A model generated the notes under the pieces. The model did not search any database. It saw only the letters and a program-made list of their open reading frames with translations, and was not told the origin of the DNA. 51,589 bases of DNA from Gammaproteobacteria bacterium (GTDB lineage: Bacteria; Pseudomonadota; Gammaproteobacteria; Pseudomonadales; Azotimanducaceae): positions 7,705 through 59,293 of the forward strand of contig PAFU01000034.1 in assembly GCA_002704225.1 (NCBI GenBank), written 5' to 3'. This document shows positions 26,380 to 35,819 of this stretch, in pieces. Numbering within the stretch: position 1 is the stretch's first letter; each line of letters starts with the position of its first letter. The position numbers were made by a program, and so were the translations under genes.

Positions 26380-26799
26380 ATGCAAGGTTTCCTAAAGGAC
26401 TTTGGGCAGTGCTCTCTAGCAGGGCTGAAGCGGGCTTTCGATTTTAACGGGACTGCGTCCAAGCGTGAGTTTTGGTTTTTTCTTCTCTTCTTCTTTGTCG
26501 CCTATGCCGTCGTGTGGGTGGTGGATGATGTTTTTCTGACAAATACCGTCAACCTCAAAGAGCTTCCCTTTGGCGAACTGCTCCCTGGCGGGTACGTCGA
26601 CCCTGAGGTTGGCATAGCGGTATTGCTGTTTCGTCCGATCATGGCGATTCCCACCCTGTCGGCTACCGTTAGACGCCTTCACGATGTTGGTAGGAGCGGG
26701 TGGTGGAGTTGCTTGTGGGTGCTTCCCGTGCCAGTACTGGGCTGGTTCTGGCTCATTCCCTGGCTGCTGCAGCCAAGTCAGCCGAGTCAATCACCCTAG
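26380..26799 (+). CDS. DUF805 family membrane protein
   Basis: Starting at ATG 26380, with GAGGGG 5 nt upstream, the protein has 139 residues. The motif FDFNGTASKREFWFFLLFFF opens the DUF805 domain, and TVRRLHDVGRSGWW is its second hallmark before the last helix. Three to four membrane segments are visible. The family (E. coli YhaH/YhaI type) is an inner-membrane protein of unknown function. It sits alone between the GST gene and the convergent HtaA-domain gene. Confidence 0.85.
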   Translation: MQGFLKDFGQCSLAGLKRAFDFNGTASKREFWFFLLFFFVAYAVVWVVDDVFLTNTVNLKELPFGELLPGGYVDPEVGIAVLLFRPIMAIPTLSATVRRLHDVGRSGWWSCLWVLPVPVLGWFWLIPWLLQPSQPSQSP

Positions 26800-26867
26800 C
26801 GAGTCATCCTAACGAGTCAGCCGAAACAAAGCGCTTTACCACTCACTTGCGATGGCCGCCTTTGTGG

Positions 26868-27326
26868 TTAGCTCAGTTGAACGGGATCCAGTTCTGTGCC
26901 CGGTGGGTAGTTGTCGGCAATTTGATACATGCCGTCCATCGTGATCTTGGAGTTCATGGTCACCGAACTGCCCGAATCGATCGCAATGAGATCCAGTTCG
27001 GCAACCGCGCAGCGACGTTTGTTCATCGGCCCGTCGAGCACGGTAAGCACCAGCCCGTCCTCGCTAGCCTCTATGGCCAATTCTTTGAGTGTGGACTTGA
27101 GCATGCCTCCGTGGGCTTCAAATGTGACCGTGCCTTGAAAGCGCATGGCACCCGTGGCGCTGCCGTCAGCCGCGATGACCAAATCGCCATTCGGCTCTGC
27201 AGCGAAGACAAAGGCTCCATCCTCGGCACGGGTCGCGCCGTCGCTTAATGTGATCGAACCTTCCGCTGCCTCAACGTAGTTCCTAAAGCTGGCTTTTACG
27301 CCCCAGGTCAATTGCGTGAAACTCAT
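26868..27326 (-). CDS. Stand-alone HtaA-domain-like protein
   Basis: From the ATG at 27326, with GGAG 5 nt upstream on the minus strand, the protein has 152 residues. It begins LTWGVKASFRNYVEAAEGSITLSDGA, which resembles the start of the HtaA beta-rich domain known from actinobacterial haem-uptake proteins. It has no signal peptide or anchor, and no haem transport gene is nearby, so a haem role is not supported by context. An upstream in-frame start (27371) has no ribosome site. Confidence 0.65.
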   Translation of the reverse strand: MSFTQLTWGVKASFRNYVEAAEGSITLSDGATRAEDGAFVFAAEPNGDLVIAADGSATGAMRFQGTVTFEAHGGMLKSTLKELAIEASEDGLVLTVLDGPMNKRRCAVAELDLIAIDSGSSVTMNSKITMDGMYQIADNYPPGTELDPVQLS

Positions 27327-27417
27327 GGACGCTCCGTTTATTGCAAAGGGTAAAGAATGCCCGATTGGCAATAAATTGCATCACCGATTCAAGTTGGCAG
27401 GGGAGATGTGTTTCCTC

Positions 27418-28452
27418 TTAGAGGGCGTTCCGATACGCCGTCATATCGATACCAAAAACCCGATATCGAGCTTCCACAGCCGCTAGGGTGTTGGACGACC
27501 AATACTCGTGTCCCGGCGGTGGAAAGCCAAGCACCGTGCGCTGGGCGACCGTCGCTTGAGCGATCAGTTTTTCCATCAATTTGTCGCGCCTATACATTGA
27601 CCAGGACCACCCGGGGTGCAGCGGGCCCAACCATTCGCGACCGGATTTCGTAAAGGTCAGGTTCTGCACCAGCCGCAGGGTGCCGGGTTTCACCGGCCGG
27701 CCCCGATGCCAGGTGTCGTGGCGATACAGCAACACGGATCCAAACCGGTAACGGGCGACTTCTTCTCTGGGATAGAGGTGTTCTGCGCGAAAGGCTGCGG
27801 CTTTTGGGTCCTGCTCAGCCATATACACCTCGGCTTGCAGACGATCGTTCACATAGTCCAGAACGCCAACGCCGGGTGTTTGGGTGATTGGCCACGGGTA
27901 AGCCGGGTCGTCTGGTCCGTGTCGTGGCACGACTGCGGTTGCGCCCTCACATTCGTCGTAATCGTTGAGGTACACGATCATCTCGACAGCTTCTGGGCTG
28001 TCCCATTCAGGCGGATGCACAAGGGAGTGATTGGGGTAGTCGCAGTGCATGCGTTGATCCGTATTGTCACCAGCGTTTGGTGCACTGTCGCTACCGTATT
28101 TGGGCCAAAGATCAGACTGTGTCAGTCGCAACTCCAGAACGGATACATCGAGGAGATCGGCAACCGCTTGGAGTAAGGCTGGGTGCAGGCTTATCGCGTT
28201 AAACGCCGTTGATCGCGAGGGGAAAACAAAGCTTTGACCGCTACTGAAATCGTTGTAACCCTCGGACGCGGTGGTGTTGGGTTCAGGATAAAACGCCAGC
28301 GCGTCTTGCTTGAGGGCCGCCAGCAGCGAGTGTGGTAGCAGGTCGTGTACCAGCGCAAAGCCTTTGTTGCGCCAACTGCGAATATGCTCGTCATCCAATC
28401 GACTGTCCATGAGGCGCTCTGATTGAATATAACGAACGGTAGGCTTTTCCAT
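27418..28452 (-). CDS. Phytanoyl-CoA dioxygenase (PhyH) family Fe(II)/2-oxoglutarate oxygenase
   Basis: The 344-residue protein has the iron ligands HCD (H136, D138) in QRMHCDYPNH, a distal H249 in DTWHRGRP, and R260 to bind 2-oxoglutarate. The N-terminal KGFALVHDLLP strand is typical of PhyH-type proteins. Members hydroxylate diverse substrates including acyl-CoAs and ectoine; the substrate here is unknown. In-frame start alternatives exist near residue 15. It diverges from the MFS permease gene, with a 139-bp shared region. Confidence 0.8.
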   Translation of the reverse strand: MEKPTVRYIQSERLMDSRLDDEHIRSWRNKGFALVHDLLPHSLLAALKQDALAFYPEPNTTASEGYNDFSSGQSFVFPSRSTAFNAISLHPALLQAVADLLDVSVLELRLTQSDLWPKYGSDSAPNAGDNTDQRMHCDYPNHSLVHPPEWDSPEAVEMIVYLNDYDECEGATAVVPRHGPDDPAYPWPITQTPGVGVLDYVNDRLQAEVYMAEQDPKAAAFRAEHLYPREEVARYRFGSVLLYRHDTWHRGRPVKPGTLRLVQNLTFTKSGREWLGPLHPGWSWSMYRRDKLMEKLIAQATVAQRTVLGFPPPGHEYWSSNTLAAVEARYRVFGIDMTAYRNAL

Positions 28453-28591
28453 AGGTCACTCCGCTTGACAAGCTTGGCGCTCGATGAGCGCCCTTACTGA
28501 GCGCGATAGTAACGGCACGTGCTAGCCTATAACAGTTGTCCTGCGGGTGACCGCGCGATGCATTACCCAGAAAAGGTTTAGGGATTAAGCG

Positions 28592-29962
28592 ATGACGATT
28601 CCGAACAACACGACACCGGTTTTTTCGTCTCGGGCCGTTCTGATGAATTTTTTGGTGTTGGTGCTGTGCTCACAGTTCGCTTTTTCTGTCTTGGCAATGA
28701 AAGGGGCGCTGCTGCCCCAAATGCTTGAGCTGTGGAATATCTCGAAAACGCAGTTCGGCATTCTGATGTCGATTTACGGCATCGTGCACAACATCCTCTA
28801 CGTTGCGCTGGCATGGGTTCAAGACCGCTTTTCTGCCCGAGTTCTGATTCCCGTGAATATGGTGATGGGTGGCCTCACCACGTTTTTCCTTGGCCAAACC
28901 ACAGACTTTGCGACTCTGTGTTTTTTGTTCGTGATGTTGTCGCTTTGGTGTGAGGGTGCTTTCTGGCCGGCGGTGTTGTCGGCAGTGCGGAAGACCACGG
29001 ACGACACGAACCAAGGCAAAATTTTTGGTTTGTTAGAAGGTGGGCGAGGGGCCGTTGAGCTGCTGCAAAATGGTGTCACGGTGGCGCTTTACGTGTTCAT
29101 GGGTTACAGCATTCTGGGCTTGCAGTTGGCTTTCATGATGAACGCAGTGGTTATGATCCTTCTTGGCTTGGTGGCCTGGTTTTTGTTGCCAGCCGATACC
29201 CTGCTCAAAACAGGCAGCGACTCGAAATTGGCGAATCGGGAAGTGCTGGCGGGCATGAAGCTGACGTTGCGCTTGCCCGAGGTATGGCTTGCCGGGGCAG
29301 TGGGTTTTTGTGTTTATTTTGTCTATACCGCGATGCCGTACTTTGTTACCTACCTTGGTGAGATGTATGTGCTGCCCGCCTTGGCGATTTCGATTTTTGG
29401 CATCGCCTCGACATCTGGCGGGCGTATTGCGGTTGCTCTACCGTCGGGATACATCGCGGGACGCTTCCTTGGCGGAGCGGTAGGCGGTCTCGGCGCAGGT
29501 TTTTTGCTTACCCTTGGGCTGGGAGCGGTCATGGTGGCATGTACCGTGATCGGGGGGGCGCCATGGGTGGCGATGAGCAGCTTGATGGCCTTTGCCTTCG
29601 CCATCTTTTTTATGCGCGCCCTGTATTTTGCCCCCTACGGCGAAATGGGTCTGCCGCAACGGTTCTCGGGTTCGGTTATCGCTATGGCATCCTTTATCGT
29701 CTATCTACCATCGTCCTTCGCCTACCTGCTGTGGGCGTTGATTTTGGATGGTAATCCTGGCGTACACGGTTATGCGCTGATGTTTTTTGCGTTGAGCATC
29801 GTCTCCGCCGTTGGTTTCGTTCTTGCTCGGGCGCTGCGCCAGCGAATGCGCAGCGGTACAGCGGATCGCGTTGCCGTCCTTGTGGCGGAACTGGACGCAA
29901 AGCTCGGACTGCAAGGCCGCGAAAAACGGTTGAGTGATCTGATCAACCAAGGACGATCCTGA
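28592..29962 (+). CDS. Major facilitator superfamily permease
   Basis: The 456-residue protein is highly hydrophobic with about 12 membrane segments, an N-terminal FVLVLCSQFAFSVLAMKGALLP helix, the cytoplasmic loop WVQDRFSARVLIP resembling the MFS signature between helices 2 and 3, and a second-half loop SGYIAGRFLGG. The overall layout recalls anion:cation or sugar-phosphate symporter groups of the MFS. The substrate is unknown. It is divergent from the PhyH dioxygenase, so the two may handle the same compound. Confidence 0.85.
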   Translation: MTIPNNTTPVFSSRAVLMNFLVLVLCSQFAFSVLAMKGALLPQMLELWNISKTQFGILMSIYGIVHNILYVALAWVQDRFSARVLIPVNMVMGGLTTFFLGQTTDFATLCFLFVMLSLWCEGAFWPAVLSAVRKTTDDTNQGKIFGLLEGGRGAVELLQNGVTVALYVFMGYSILGLQLAFMMNAVVMILLGLVAWFLLPADTLLKTGSDSKLANREVLAGMKLTLRLPEVWLAGAVGFCVYFVYTAMPYFVTYLGEMYVLPALAISIFGIASTSGGRIAVALPSGYIAGRFLGGAVGGLGAGFLLTLGLGAVMVACTVIGGAPWVAMSSLMAFAFAIFFMRALYFAPYGEMGLPQRFSGSVIAMASFIVYLPSSFAYLLWALILDGNPGVHGYALMFFALSIVSAVGFVLARALRQRMRSGTADRVAVLVAELDAKLGLQGREKRLSDLINQGRS

Positions 29963-29978
29963 AAGGAACAACAGTCTT

Positions 29979-30140
29979 ATGACAATGCCGCCTTACGCCC
30001 ACGATGTTGGCGCGGTGCATCAATGTATGGATGATCGGGGACAACTGCTGCGTTACGCACAGCGCGCAGGGAGGCGACGTGGGGCACCGACGTGTTTGCG
30101 CCGCCTGACGGTCTCGGACAGCGTGTCTGACGAGCCATGA
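29979..30140 (+). CDS. Possible small ORF (53 codons)
   Basis: The frame starts ATG ACA ATG after AAAGGA (about 12 nt upstream) and encodes MTMPPYAHDVGAVHQCMDDR and then an Arg-rich tail. The first 30 residues look protein-like, but nothing is recognised. It could be the truncated front of a lost gene behind the MFS permease. Confidence 0.25.
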   Translation: MTMPPYAHDVGAVHQCMDDRGQLLRYAQRAGRRRGAPTCLRRLTVSDSVSDEP

Positions 30141-30202
30141 AAGGGCGTGGTCGGGCGCGTGAGCGAAACAGTTTGGAACATTAGACAGAAGGAGCGGCAA
30201 TA

Positions 30203-30595
30203 ATGTTACTCGGTAGAACGGTTCTTGGTGTGTCTGCTTTCATTTTAATGACCTACGGCTTGCTGTGTCTGGTTTCGCCAGAGCTTCCCGCAGAGTACTC
30301 GGGGCTTAGGATAAGCAATGGCGATGCGTTTGCAGAAATTGGCGCCATGTATGGCGGGCTTCAAACGGGGTTGGGTCTGTTTTTCCTGCTAGCGGTTATG
30401 AAATCGGAGTTTTATCGACCAGCCTTAGTTGTTCTGATGTTTGCGATTGGCAGCTTGGCCCTCGGTCGGCTTTTGTCGCTGCTGATCACCGATCAAGCGG
30501 TAACGGCCTATAGCTATGGCGCGCTTGGTTATGAACTGGCTACGGCCTGCTTGGCCGTTATCGCATTCCTGAGGAGTTCTCATGACCCAGCATGA
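30203..30595 (+). CDS. DUF4345-like small membrane protein
   Basis: The 130-residue protein has four hydrophobic segments and the pattern ISNGDAFAEIGAMYGGLQTGLGLFFLL followed by RLLSLLITD, typical of DUF4345 membrane proteins. AGGAG precedes the ATG. Its end overlaps the start of the next gene by 14 bp, indicating a two-gene unit. No function is known. Confidence 0.7.
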   Translation: MLLGRTVLGVSAFILMTYGLLCLVSPELPAEYSGLRISNGDAFAEIGAMYGGLQTGLGLFFLLAVMKSEFYRPALVVLMFAIGSLALGRLLSLLITDQAVTAYSYGALGYELATACLAVIAFLRSSHDPA

Positions 30596-31121
30596 ATACA
30601 TCTTTATCGCTGTGTCGATCATTCTGGGTCTCGCGATCACAAGACTGCTGAATAACGCGGTGATGCTCCTTCGCAGTAGAGAGCAAATCAGTTTTCATTG
30701 GTCTTCAGCCATCTGGGCCTTCAGCATCATGCTCTATATCTTGCAGCTGTGGTGGGTAGGCTGGGGGCTGCGTGTGCTTCAGGAGTGGCAGGTTACGGAC
30801 TTCATCGTTTTGGTGTTTGGTTGCTCTTGTCTCTATGGGGCGTCAGAAATGGCGTTGAGTGAACCCGGCGAAGGGGAACTCGATATGCTTCGTGAGAGCC
30901 AGCGCTGGGGAAGGCTTTCGGCACTGTTCATGCTGCTCTATTTTTTTGTAGGCCCCTACATCAATATTTTTAAATTCAATGCGCCCGTCTTACCGTCACT
31001 GCTTGCTCCCTCCATAGGGATTTTGCTCATGGGCCTAGTGATCGGTCTGCCCAAACACTTCAGGTCTTGGTCGGTGCTTTTTTTGCTCTACTCCATGAGC
31101 ATACTGCTGCTAACGGTTTAG
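30582..31121 (+). CDS. Integral membrane protein, unknown function
   Basis: The 179-residue protein has about five to six membrane segments, beginning IFIAVSIILGLAITRLLNNAVMLL. The ILGLAITRLL motif recurs in small hypothetical bacterial membrane proteins, but no named function is known to me. Its start lies within the end of the DUF4345-like gene (14-bp overlap), so the two are probably translated together. Confidence 0.65.
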   Translation: MTQHEYIFIAVSIILGLAITRLLNNAVMLLRSREQISFHWSSAIWAFSIMLYILQLWWVGWGLRVLQEWQVTDFIVLVFGCSCLYGASEMALSEPGEGELDMLRESQRWGRLSALFMLLYFFVGPYINIFKFNAPVLPSLLAPSIGILLMGLVIGLPKHFRSWSVLFLLYSMSILLLTV

Positions 31122-31167
31122 ATCTTTTTTATCGCCGGGAGCAGCGGGCGGGAGGAGCGCTTTCATA

Positions 31168-31189
31168 GCCCTGTTTTGGCTTTTTTTTG
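31168..31189 (+). terminator. Weak intrinsic terminator
   Basis: AGCC and GGCT pair across a 7-nt loop, and a run of eight T follows (31182-31189). The stem is only 4 bp, but the T-tract and position after the membrane-protein pair suit a terminator. Confidence 0.4.
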
Positions 31190-31384
31190 AGTTTTTGATG
31201 ATCTGGGCTTTCCAGCTTCGGTCAATGTCCGTACAGTCGCGGCTCCGTTGCGGGCGTGGGTTCACACCAGCGCTTTGCAGCTTCCGAATCTCTCAAATTT
31301 GTGTGGTCTGACTGCTGTCGAAGACAGCGCCAGGCGTTGTGCACTTTCTGCAGTCAGGTTCACAACTACATTTTGAGACGCTCT

Positions 31385-32950
31385 ATGTCTGATTTTCTCC
31401 TCGGCGAAGGTGCTTCGCTGAAAAATGATCTGTTGTCGGGTTTAACCGTTGCCCTGGCCCTAGTGCCAGAGGCGGTCGCCTTCGCGTTTGTTGCCGGCGT
31501 AGAGCCCTTGGTGGGGCTATATGCGGCGTTTTTGGTGGGCTTTATCACCGGCGTTCTGGGCGGTCGTCCGGGCATGATCAGTGGTGCGACCGGTGCGCTT
31601 GCGGTGGTAATGGTGTCACTGGTCGCGCTGCATGGCGTTGAATATTTATTTATCACCGTCGTGTTGATGGGCCTGCTGCAGATTCTTGCCGGGGTGCTGC
31701 GACTGGGTAAGTTCATCCGCATGGTGCCGTATCCCGTGATGTTGGGTTTTGTAAACGGTCTGGCGATCGTGATCTTTCTCGCCCAACTCAGTCAGTTCGG
31801 GGTTCCCGGCGAGCCGGGCTGGCTGCATGGCACGTTTATGCAGGGCTCCATTCTTGATGTGGCGTGGTTGCAGGGTAGGGAACTCTACAGTCTGTTGGGC
31901 TTGGTATTTCTGACCATGTTGATCATCCACCTGCTGCCTCGATTTACCCAGGCTGTGCCGTCTTCGCTGGTCGCCATCGTCGTGGTCTCCGGGTTGGTGT
32001 TGGTGCTGGACATTGATACCAAGATTGTTGGCGATGTCGCCTCGATCGAAGGTGGCTTGCCGAGCTTTCATATTCCAGCGGTGCCATTCACTGTTGATAC
32101 GCTACTCATTATTTTTCCCTACGCGATCATTCTCGCCGCCATCGGCCTTATTGAGTCGCTGTTGACCATGCGTCTAATCGACGAACTGACTGAGTCTCGA
32201 GGTCGAGGCAATAAAGAGTGTATCGGCCAAGGCGTTGCCAATACCGTCACCGGATTTTTTGGTGGCATGGGCGGTTGCGCAATGATCGGGCAGAGTATGA
32301 TTAATGTGAACTCGGGTGGTCGTGGTCGCTTGTCGTCTATCAGTGCGGCAGGCTTCTTGCTGCTGTTTATCTTGGTCGGCTCTCAGCTTATCGAGCAAAT
32401 ACCGCTAGCGGCGTTGATTGGTGTCATGTTCATCGTGGTGGTGGGCACCTTCGAATGGAGTAGCTTTCGCATCATTCGCAAGGTGCCTGGAACCGACGCC
32501 CTGATCTTAGTTGTGGTGTCTGCGGTGACGGTAGCCACCGATTTAGCGGTTGCCGTGGTCGTCGGTGTGATCATTTCAGCCTTGGTATTCGCATGGGAGC
32601 ACGCCAAGCATATTCGCATCGAAGCGCGCGAGGACCACAACGGCTCAACGGTGTACGCGGTTACCGGGCCATTGTTTTTTGGCTCGGTAACATCGTTCCT
32701 AACGCGCTTTGATCCGCGGGCCGACAACGACGATGTGATCATCGATTTCGCGCGTTCGCGAGTGGCCGATCACTCTGGACTTGAGGCCATTGATACGCTG
32801 GCCGATCGTTACCTTGCCGCCGGCAAAACCCTGCACCTGGTGCATCTAAGCGATGAATGTCGACGTTTGCTGAAGCGTGCTGGCAATTTGGTTGAAGTGA
32901 ATGTGATTGAAGATCCGAAGTATTTCGTTGCCGAAGATAGCCTAGCCTAG
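31385..32950 (+). CDS. SulP family anion transporter with C-terminal STAS domain
   Basis: The frame is open from 31256, but homology begins at the ATG at 31385 (MSDFLLGEG), giving 521 residues. The membrane part opens [34 protein letters not shown], the SulP/SLC26 signature, followed by [16 protein letters not shown]. The last ~110 residues form a STAS domain ([35 protein letters not shown]). SulP proteins carry sulfate, bicarbonate or other anions. No carbonic anhydrase or sulfate genes lie next to it, so the anion is undetermined. It converges on the alanine dehydrogenase gene with a 26-bp gap. Confidence 0.88.
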   Translation: MSDFLLGEGASLKNDLLSGLTVALALVPEAVAFAFVAGVEPLVGLYAAFLVGFITGVLGGRPGMISGATGALAVVMVSLVALHGVEYLFITVVLMGLLQILAGVLRLGKFIRMVPYPVMLGFVNGLAIVIFLAQLSQFGVPGEPGWLHGTFMQGSILDVAWLQGRELYSLLGLVFLTMLIIHLLPRFTQAVPSSLVAIVVVSGLVLVLDIDTKIVGDVASIEGGLPSFHIPAVPFTVDTLLIIFPYAIILAAIGLIESLLTMRLIDELTESRGRGNKECIGQGVANTVTGFFGGMGGCAMIGQSMINVNSGGRGRLSSISAAGFLLLFILVGSQLIEQIPLAALIGVMFIVVVGTFEWSSFRIIRKVPGTDALILVVVSAVTVATDLAVAVVVGVIISALVFAWEHAKHIRIEAREDHNGSTVYAVTGPLFFGSVTSFLTRFDPRADNDDVIIDFARSRVADHSGLEAIDTLADRYLAAGKTLHLVHLSDECRRLLKRAGNLVEVNVIEDPKYFVAEDSLA

Positions 32951-32976
32951 CTGCCGGTGGGTTCCATCCCGCTCGC

Positions 32977-34074
32977 CTAATTTCCCTTTGTAACGTGCAA
33001 AGCCAATGCGCGGCTGACTGCCGGATGGCAAATGTGGCCCTGATGCACATTCAAGCCCTTGGCAAAGCCCGGGTCGTCGGCAAACGCGCTCTGCATACCC
33101 TTGGTAGCGAGGGCCGTAAGATAGGGCAGTGTGACGTTGTTCAACGCTTGGGTGGACGTTCGGGCAACGGCGCCGGGCATGTTGGTGACGCAGTAGTGCA
33201 CGATGCCCTGTTCTATGAAGGTTGGTGCGTCATGCGATGTTGGGTGACTGGATTCGAAGCAGCCCCCTTGGTCTATGGATATGTCGACCAAGGCTGCTCC
33301 GGTTTGCATTTCCGCCAGTAGAGACCGGTTGATAAGTTTCGGCGCTTTGTCCCCCACGACGAGAGCTGCACCAATCACCAGATCAGCATCCCGTACCGCA
33401 CGGGCAATGGTGTTCTTGGACGCCATCACTACTTTCGCACGCCCAGCGAATGCGTCGGACAGTGTTCTCAGGCGGTCGATGGACTGATCGACAATGGTCA
33501 CGTCGGCCTGCAAGCCGACGGCCATGCGTGCCGCATTGCTGCCTGCCATACCACCGCCCAGTACCACGACCTTGCCTGGGGGCACGCCGGGGACGCCACC
33601 GAGGAGGGTGCCGCGTCCACCTCCGGATGCGAGCAACGCTTGGGCTCCCACCTGAACCGACATGCGGCCAGCCACCTCACTCATGGGTGCGAGCAGAGGC
33701 AGTCGCCCAAGGTTATCTTCCACGGTTTCATAGGCGATGGCGGTGACTCCCCGGTTCAGCAACTCGTGGGCTTGCGCCTGTGCTGTGGCCAGATGGAGGT
33801 AGGTGAAAAGTATCTGGCCGTGGTCTAACTGACGGCACTCCTGAACAGACGGTTCTTTGACCTTGACGATCAGTTCACCAGAGAAAGCCTCTTCTGCCCC
33901 AACGATTCGTGCCCCGGCCTGAACATAGGCAGCATCGTCATAACCGATGGCAGTGCCAGCCTGAGTCTGAACCGCCACCTCGTGATCTGCACAGGTGAGT
34001 TCGAAGACGCTGGAAGGGGTAAGGCCTACCCGATACTCATGGTTTTTGCTTTCCTTCGGTACGCTGATCTGCAC
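32977..34074 (-). CDS. ald: Alanine dehydrogenase
   Basis: The 365-residue length and motifs are diagnostic: MQISVPKESKNHEYRVGLTP at the start, EEAFSGELIVKVKEP near residue 60, GRLPLLAPMSEVAGRMSVQVGA near 123, the nucleotide loop VVLGGGMAGSNAA near 170, and MPGAVARTSTQALNNVTLPYL near 300. It interconverts L-alanine and pyruvate with NAD. It diverges from an Lrp/AsnC-type gene, a common arrangement in which the Lrp protein controls ald in response to alanine. Confidence 0.94.
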   Translation of the reverse strand: MQISVPKESKNHEYRVGLTPSSVFELTCADHEVAVQTQAGTAIGYDDAAYVQAGARIVGAEEAFSGELIVKVKEPSVQECRQLDHGQILFTYLHLATAQAQAHELLNRGVTAIAYETVEDNLGRLPLLAPMSEVAGRMSVQVGAQALLASGGGRGTLLGGVPGVPPGKVVVLGGGMAGSNAARMAVGLQADVTIVDQSIDRLRTLSDAFAGRAKVVMASKNTIARAVRDADLVIGAALVVGDKAPKLINRSLLAEMQTGAALVDISIDQGGCFESSHPTSHDAPTFIEQGIVHYCVTNMPGAVARTSTQALNNVTLPYLTALATKGMQSAFADDPGFAKGLNVHQGHICHPAVSRALALHVTKGN

Positions 34075-34211
34075 GGCGCTCTCCGGTCAGATGTGAGATG
34101 CCTTATGTTAAAAGCATATGAGTTGCGATAGATTGCAAAATCACCGCATTACGCTAGGCGGGACGCAAGCTTCTGCCTCAGAGATTAAATATAGCGCATG
34201 ATTCAATCGTT

Positions 34212-34669
34212 TTGGACCGGACAGATAGAGCAATTTTGCATGAGGTGCAGGCCAATGGCCGGATCAGCAATGCAGCATTAGCGGATCGGGTCAGCCTCTC
34301 TGAGAGTGCCTGTCTGCGACGATTGCGGCGTTTGGAACAGGATGGCTTCATCCGGGGTTACGTTGGTCTGGTGGATCAATCCTTGGCCGGTTTCCCAGAT
34401 AACGTGTTCGTCACCATCACACTGCACAGCCAGCAGCACAGTGATTTGGCAGCCTTCGAGCGTGAGGCGCGGAATATTCCCGAAGTGATGGAATGTTACT
34501 TGATGAGCGGCGATGCCGACTATCTTCTGCGCGTGATCGTGGCCGACGCGCGGGACTACGAAAGAGTTCATAGCCAGCATTTGACCTGTTTGCCGGGCGT
34601 TGCTCGAGTGCACAGTAGTTTTGCGCTGCGTACTGTGACGAAGAAACGGAAGTGCCCATACGCTCCTAG
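34212..34669 (+). pseudogene. Lrp/AsnC family regulator with apparent frameshifts at both ends
   Basis: The body is a normal Lrp protein: HTH (ISNAALADRVSLSESACLRRLRRLEQDGFI) and RAM domain (VFVTITLHSQQHSDLAAF to VARVHSSFALRTV). The apparent start is TTG at 34212 without a ribosome site, but ATG 34198 would join the frame if one T were added to the T4 run at 34210-34213. At the other end the frame runs on for almost 300 codons; one extra base near AAGAAACGG (34641-34649) would instead give the family-like ending TEVPIRS and TAG at 34667. The two one-base losses suggest sequence error or gene decay. It is divergent from ald and is probably its regulator. Confidence 0.7.
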
Positions 34670-34772
34670 ATTCAGCGTTTTGACGCCAGTAGCGTGTCGC
34701 AAACGCCTTGCCCCGCTTGGGTATTGCCGTTACTTTCTGGAGACCTCATCAAAAACAATAAGGAAAATACTG

Positions 34773-35543
34773 ATGAAGACCTTCCTCAACCGTATGTGTT
34801 TGGTCATCGCAATGACCGTCGTTTCCCACACCGCATTGGCGAACAATCCCGTGCCTGAATACGCAGCCTTAGAAAGCTTTGGTTGCAACTTTCAGCCTGC
34901 TAAAGACCGCAATGACATGGTCAAGTGGGCGGGCAAGTGGAATGCGGCCGCCAAAGACATTTTTTCTGCCCCCTACATGGCGATGCTCCTAGATCCGTTT
35001 TTGATGAACCCTGCTGACCAGCAGCACGATATCTATTGGGTTGGATATTCGCCTAACTTCGCTGCCCAGGGGGCGGTGCAAGACGACTGGAATGCGAAAG
35101 CGGGTAAACTGGCAGATGAACTTCTGAAAATCGCAGACTGTGATACCCACGCGATATGGGCGATGACGACGACTCGCGGTTCCGGTAATACGACACCGCC
35201 AGCCACTGGCGTACTGACCTTTCAGGCGTGTTCCATGGTCGGTGATACCACCATGATGGATCTTGCAGCAGCAGATGCACAGATGAATGCGTTCATGGAC
35301 AACATCGAGCAACCCAGTCCGCGCTGGCGCTGGTGGCCCGTCAGCGGCTTAAACAGTGAGAACCAGATGGATTTCTTTAGTGTGTCTGGCAACCTGTCTC
35401 TGCAACAGAAAGGCCAGACGATGGATAATTTTGTTCAGAATGGCGGCCTGCAGGCGCAAACAGAGATCTACTCTGATGTCATGGACTGCCGCGCCATGGG
35501 TACATCACTCTTTACGCGTGTTGGCGGAAATATGCCTCAGTAG
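34773..35543 (+). CDS. Secreted/periplasmic protein of unknown function
   Basis: The ATG at 34773 follows AAGGAAAAT and opens a clear signal peptide (MKTFLNRMCLVIAMTVVSHTALA, cleavage likely after ALA at 23), so this is a separate gene although its frame is open back into the Lrp gene. The mature part of the 256-residue product has paired cysteines (FGCNFQ, ADCDTHA, FQACSM, MDCRAM) and many Trp/Met residues, and no membrane segment. I do not recognise the family. A GC-rich hairpin follows the stop (35556-35573), without a strong T-tract. Confidence 0.72.
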   Translation: MKTFLNRMCLVIAMTVVSHTALANNPVPEYAALESFGCNFQPAKDRNDMVKWAGKWNAAAKDIFSAPYMAMLLDPFLMNPADQQHDIYWVGYSPNFAAQGAVQDDWNAKAGKLADELLKIADCDTHAIWAMTTTRGSGNTTPPATGVLTFQACSMVGDTTMMDLAAADAQMNAFMDNIEQPSPRWRWWPVSGLNSENQMDFFSVSGNLSLQQKGQTMDNFVQNGGLQAQTEIYSDVMDCRAMGTSLFTRVGGNMPQ

Positions 35544-35819
35544 GCACTCTTCTCTGGGGGGCGCTGCCTCCCCGGTTTCCGCTTGAACCTGTTTCTGTTG
35601 GTTATCTTGCAGGTCTCAGGCGGAGCGACCGTCAGTTTCCGAATCATTCCTGCACGATCTGTAGACACGGTGGATTTTTCTGCCGCAATCCTTGCAACGC
35701 AGATGACTTAGCGTAACTTGAACCCATCCAGCGTCTGGGGGCAGTGCATGTTGTGACTAGGCGTTCGAGAGACGCAATCCAAACATTTGTCCCGTCCAGA
35801 TAAGGAATGAAAACGAACC

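Noticed and set aside
34212-35543. Single 443-residue Lrp-plus-secreted-protein fusion
   Set aside because: An internal ATG with a ribosome site opens a signal peptide, which would be meaningless in mid-protein, and the Lrp ending is restored by one added base.
35784-35800. ACATTTGTCCCG upstream of the isocitrate dehydrogenase-like gene as a third AraC site
   Set aside because: The TGTCAC half is missing at the right spacing, so similarity is limited to a short core.
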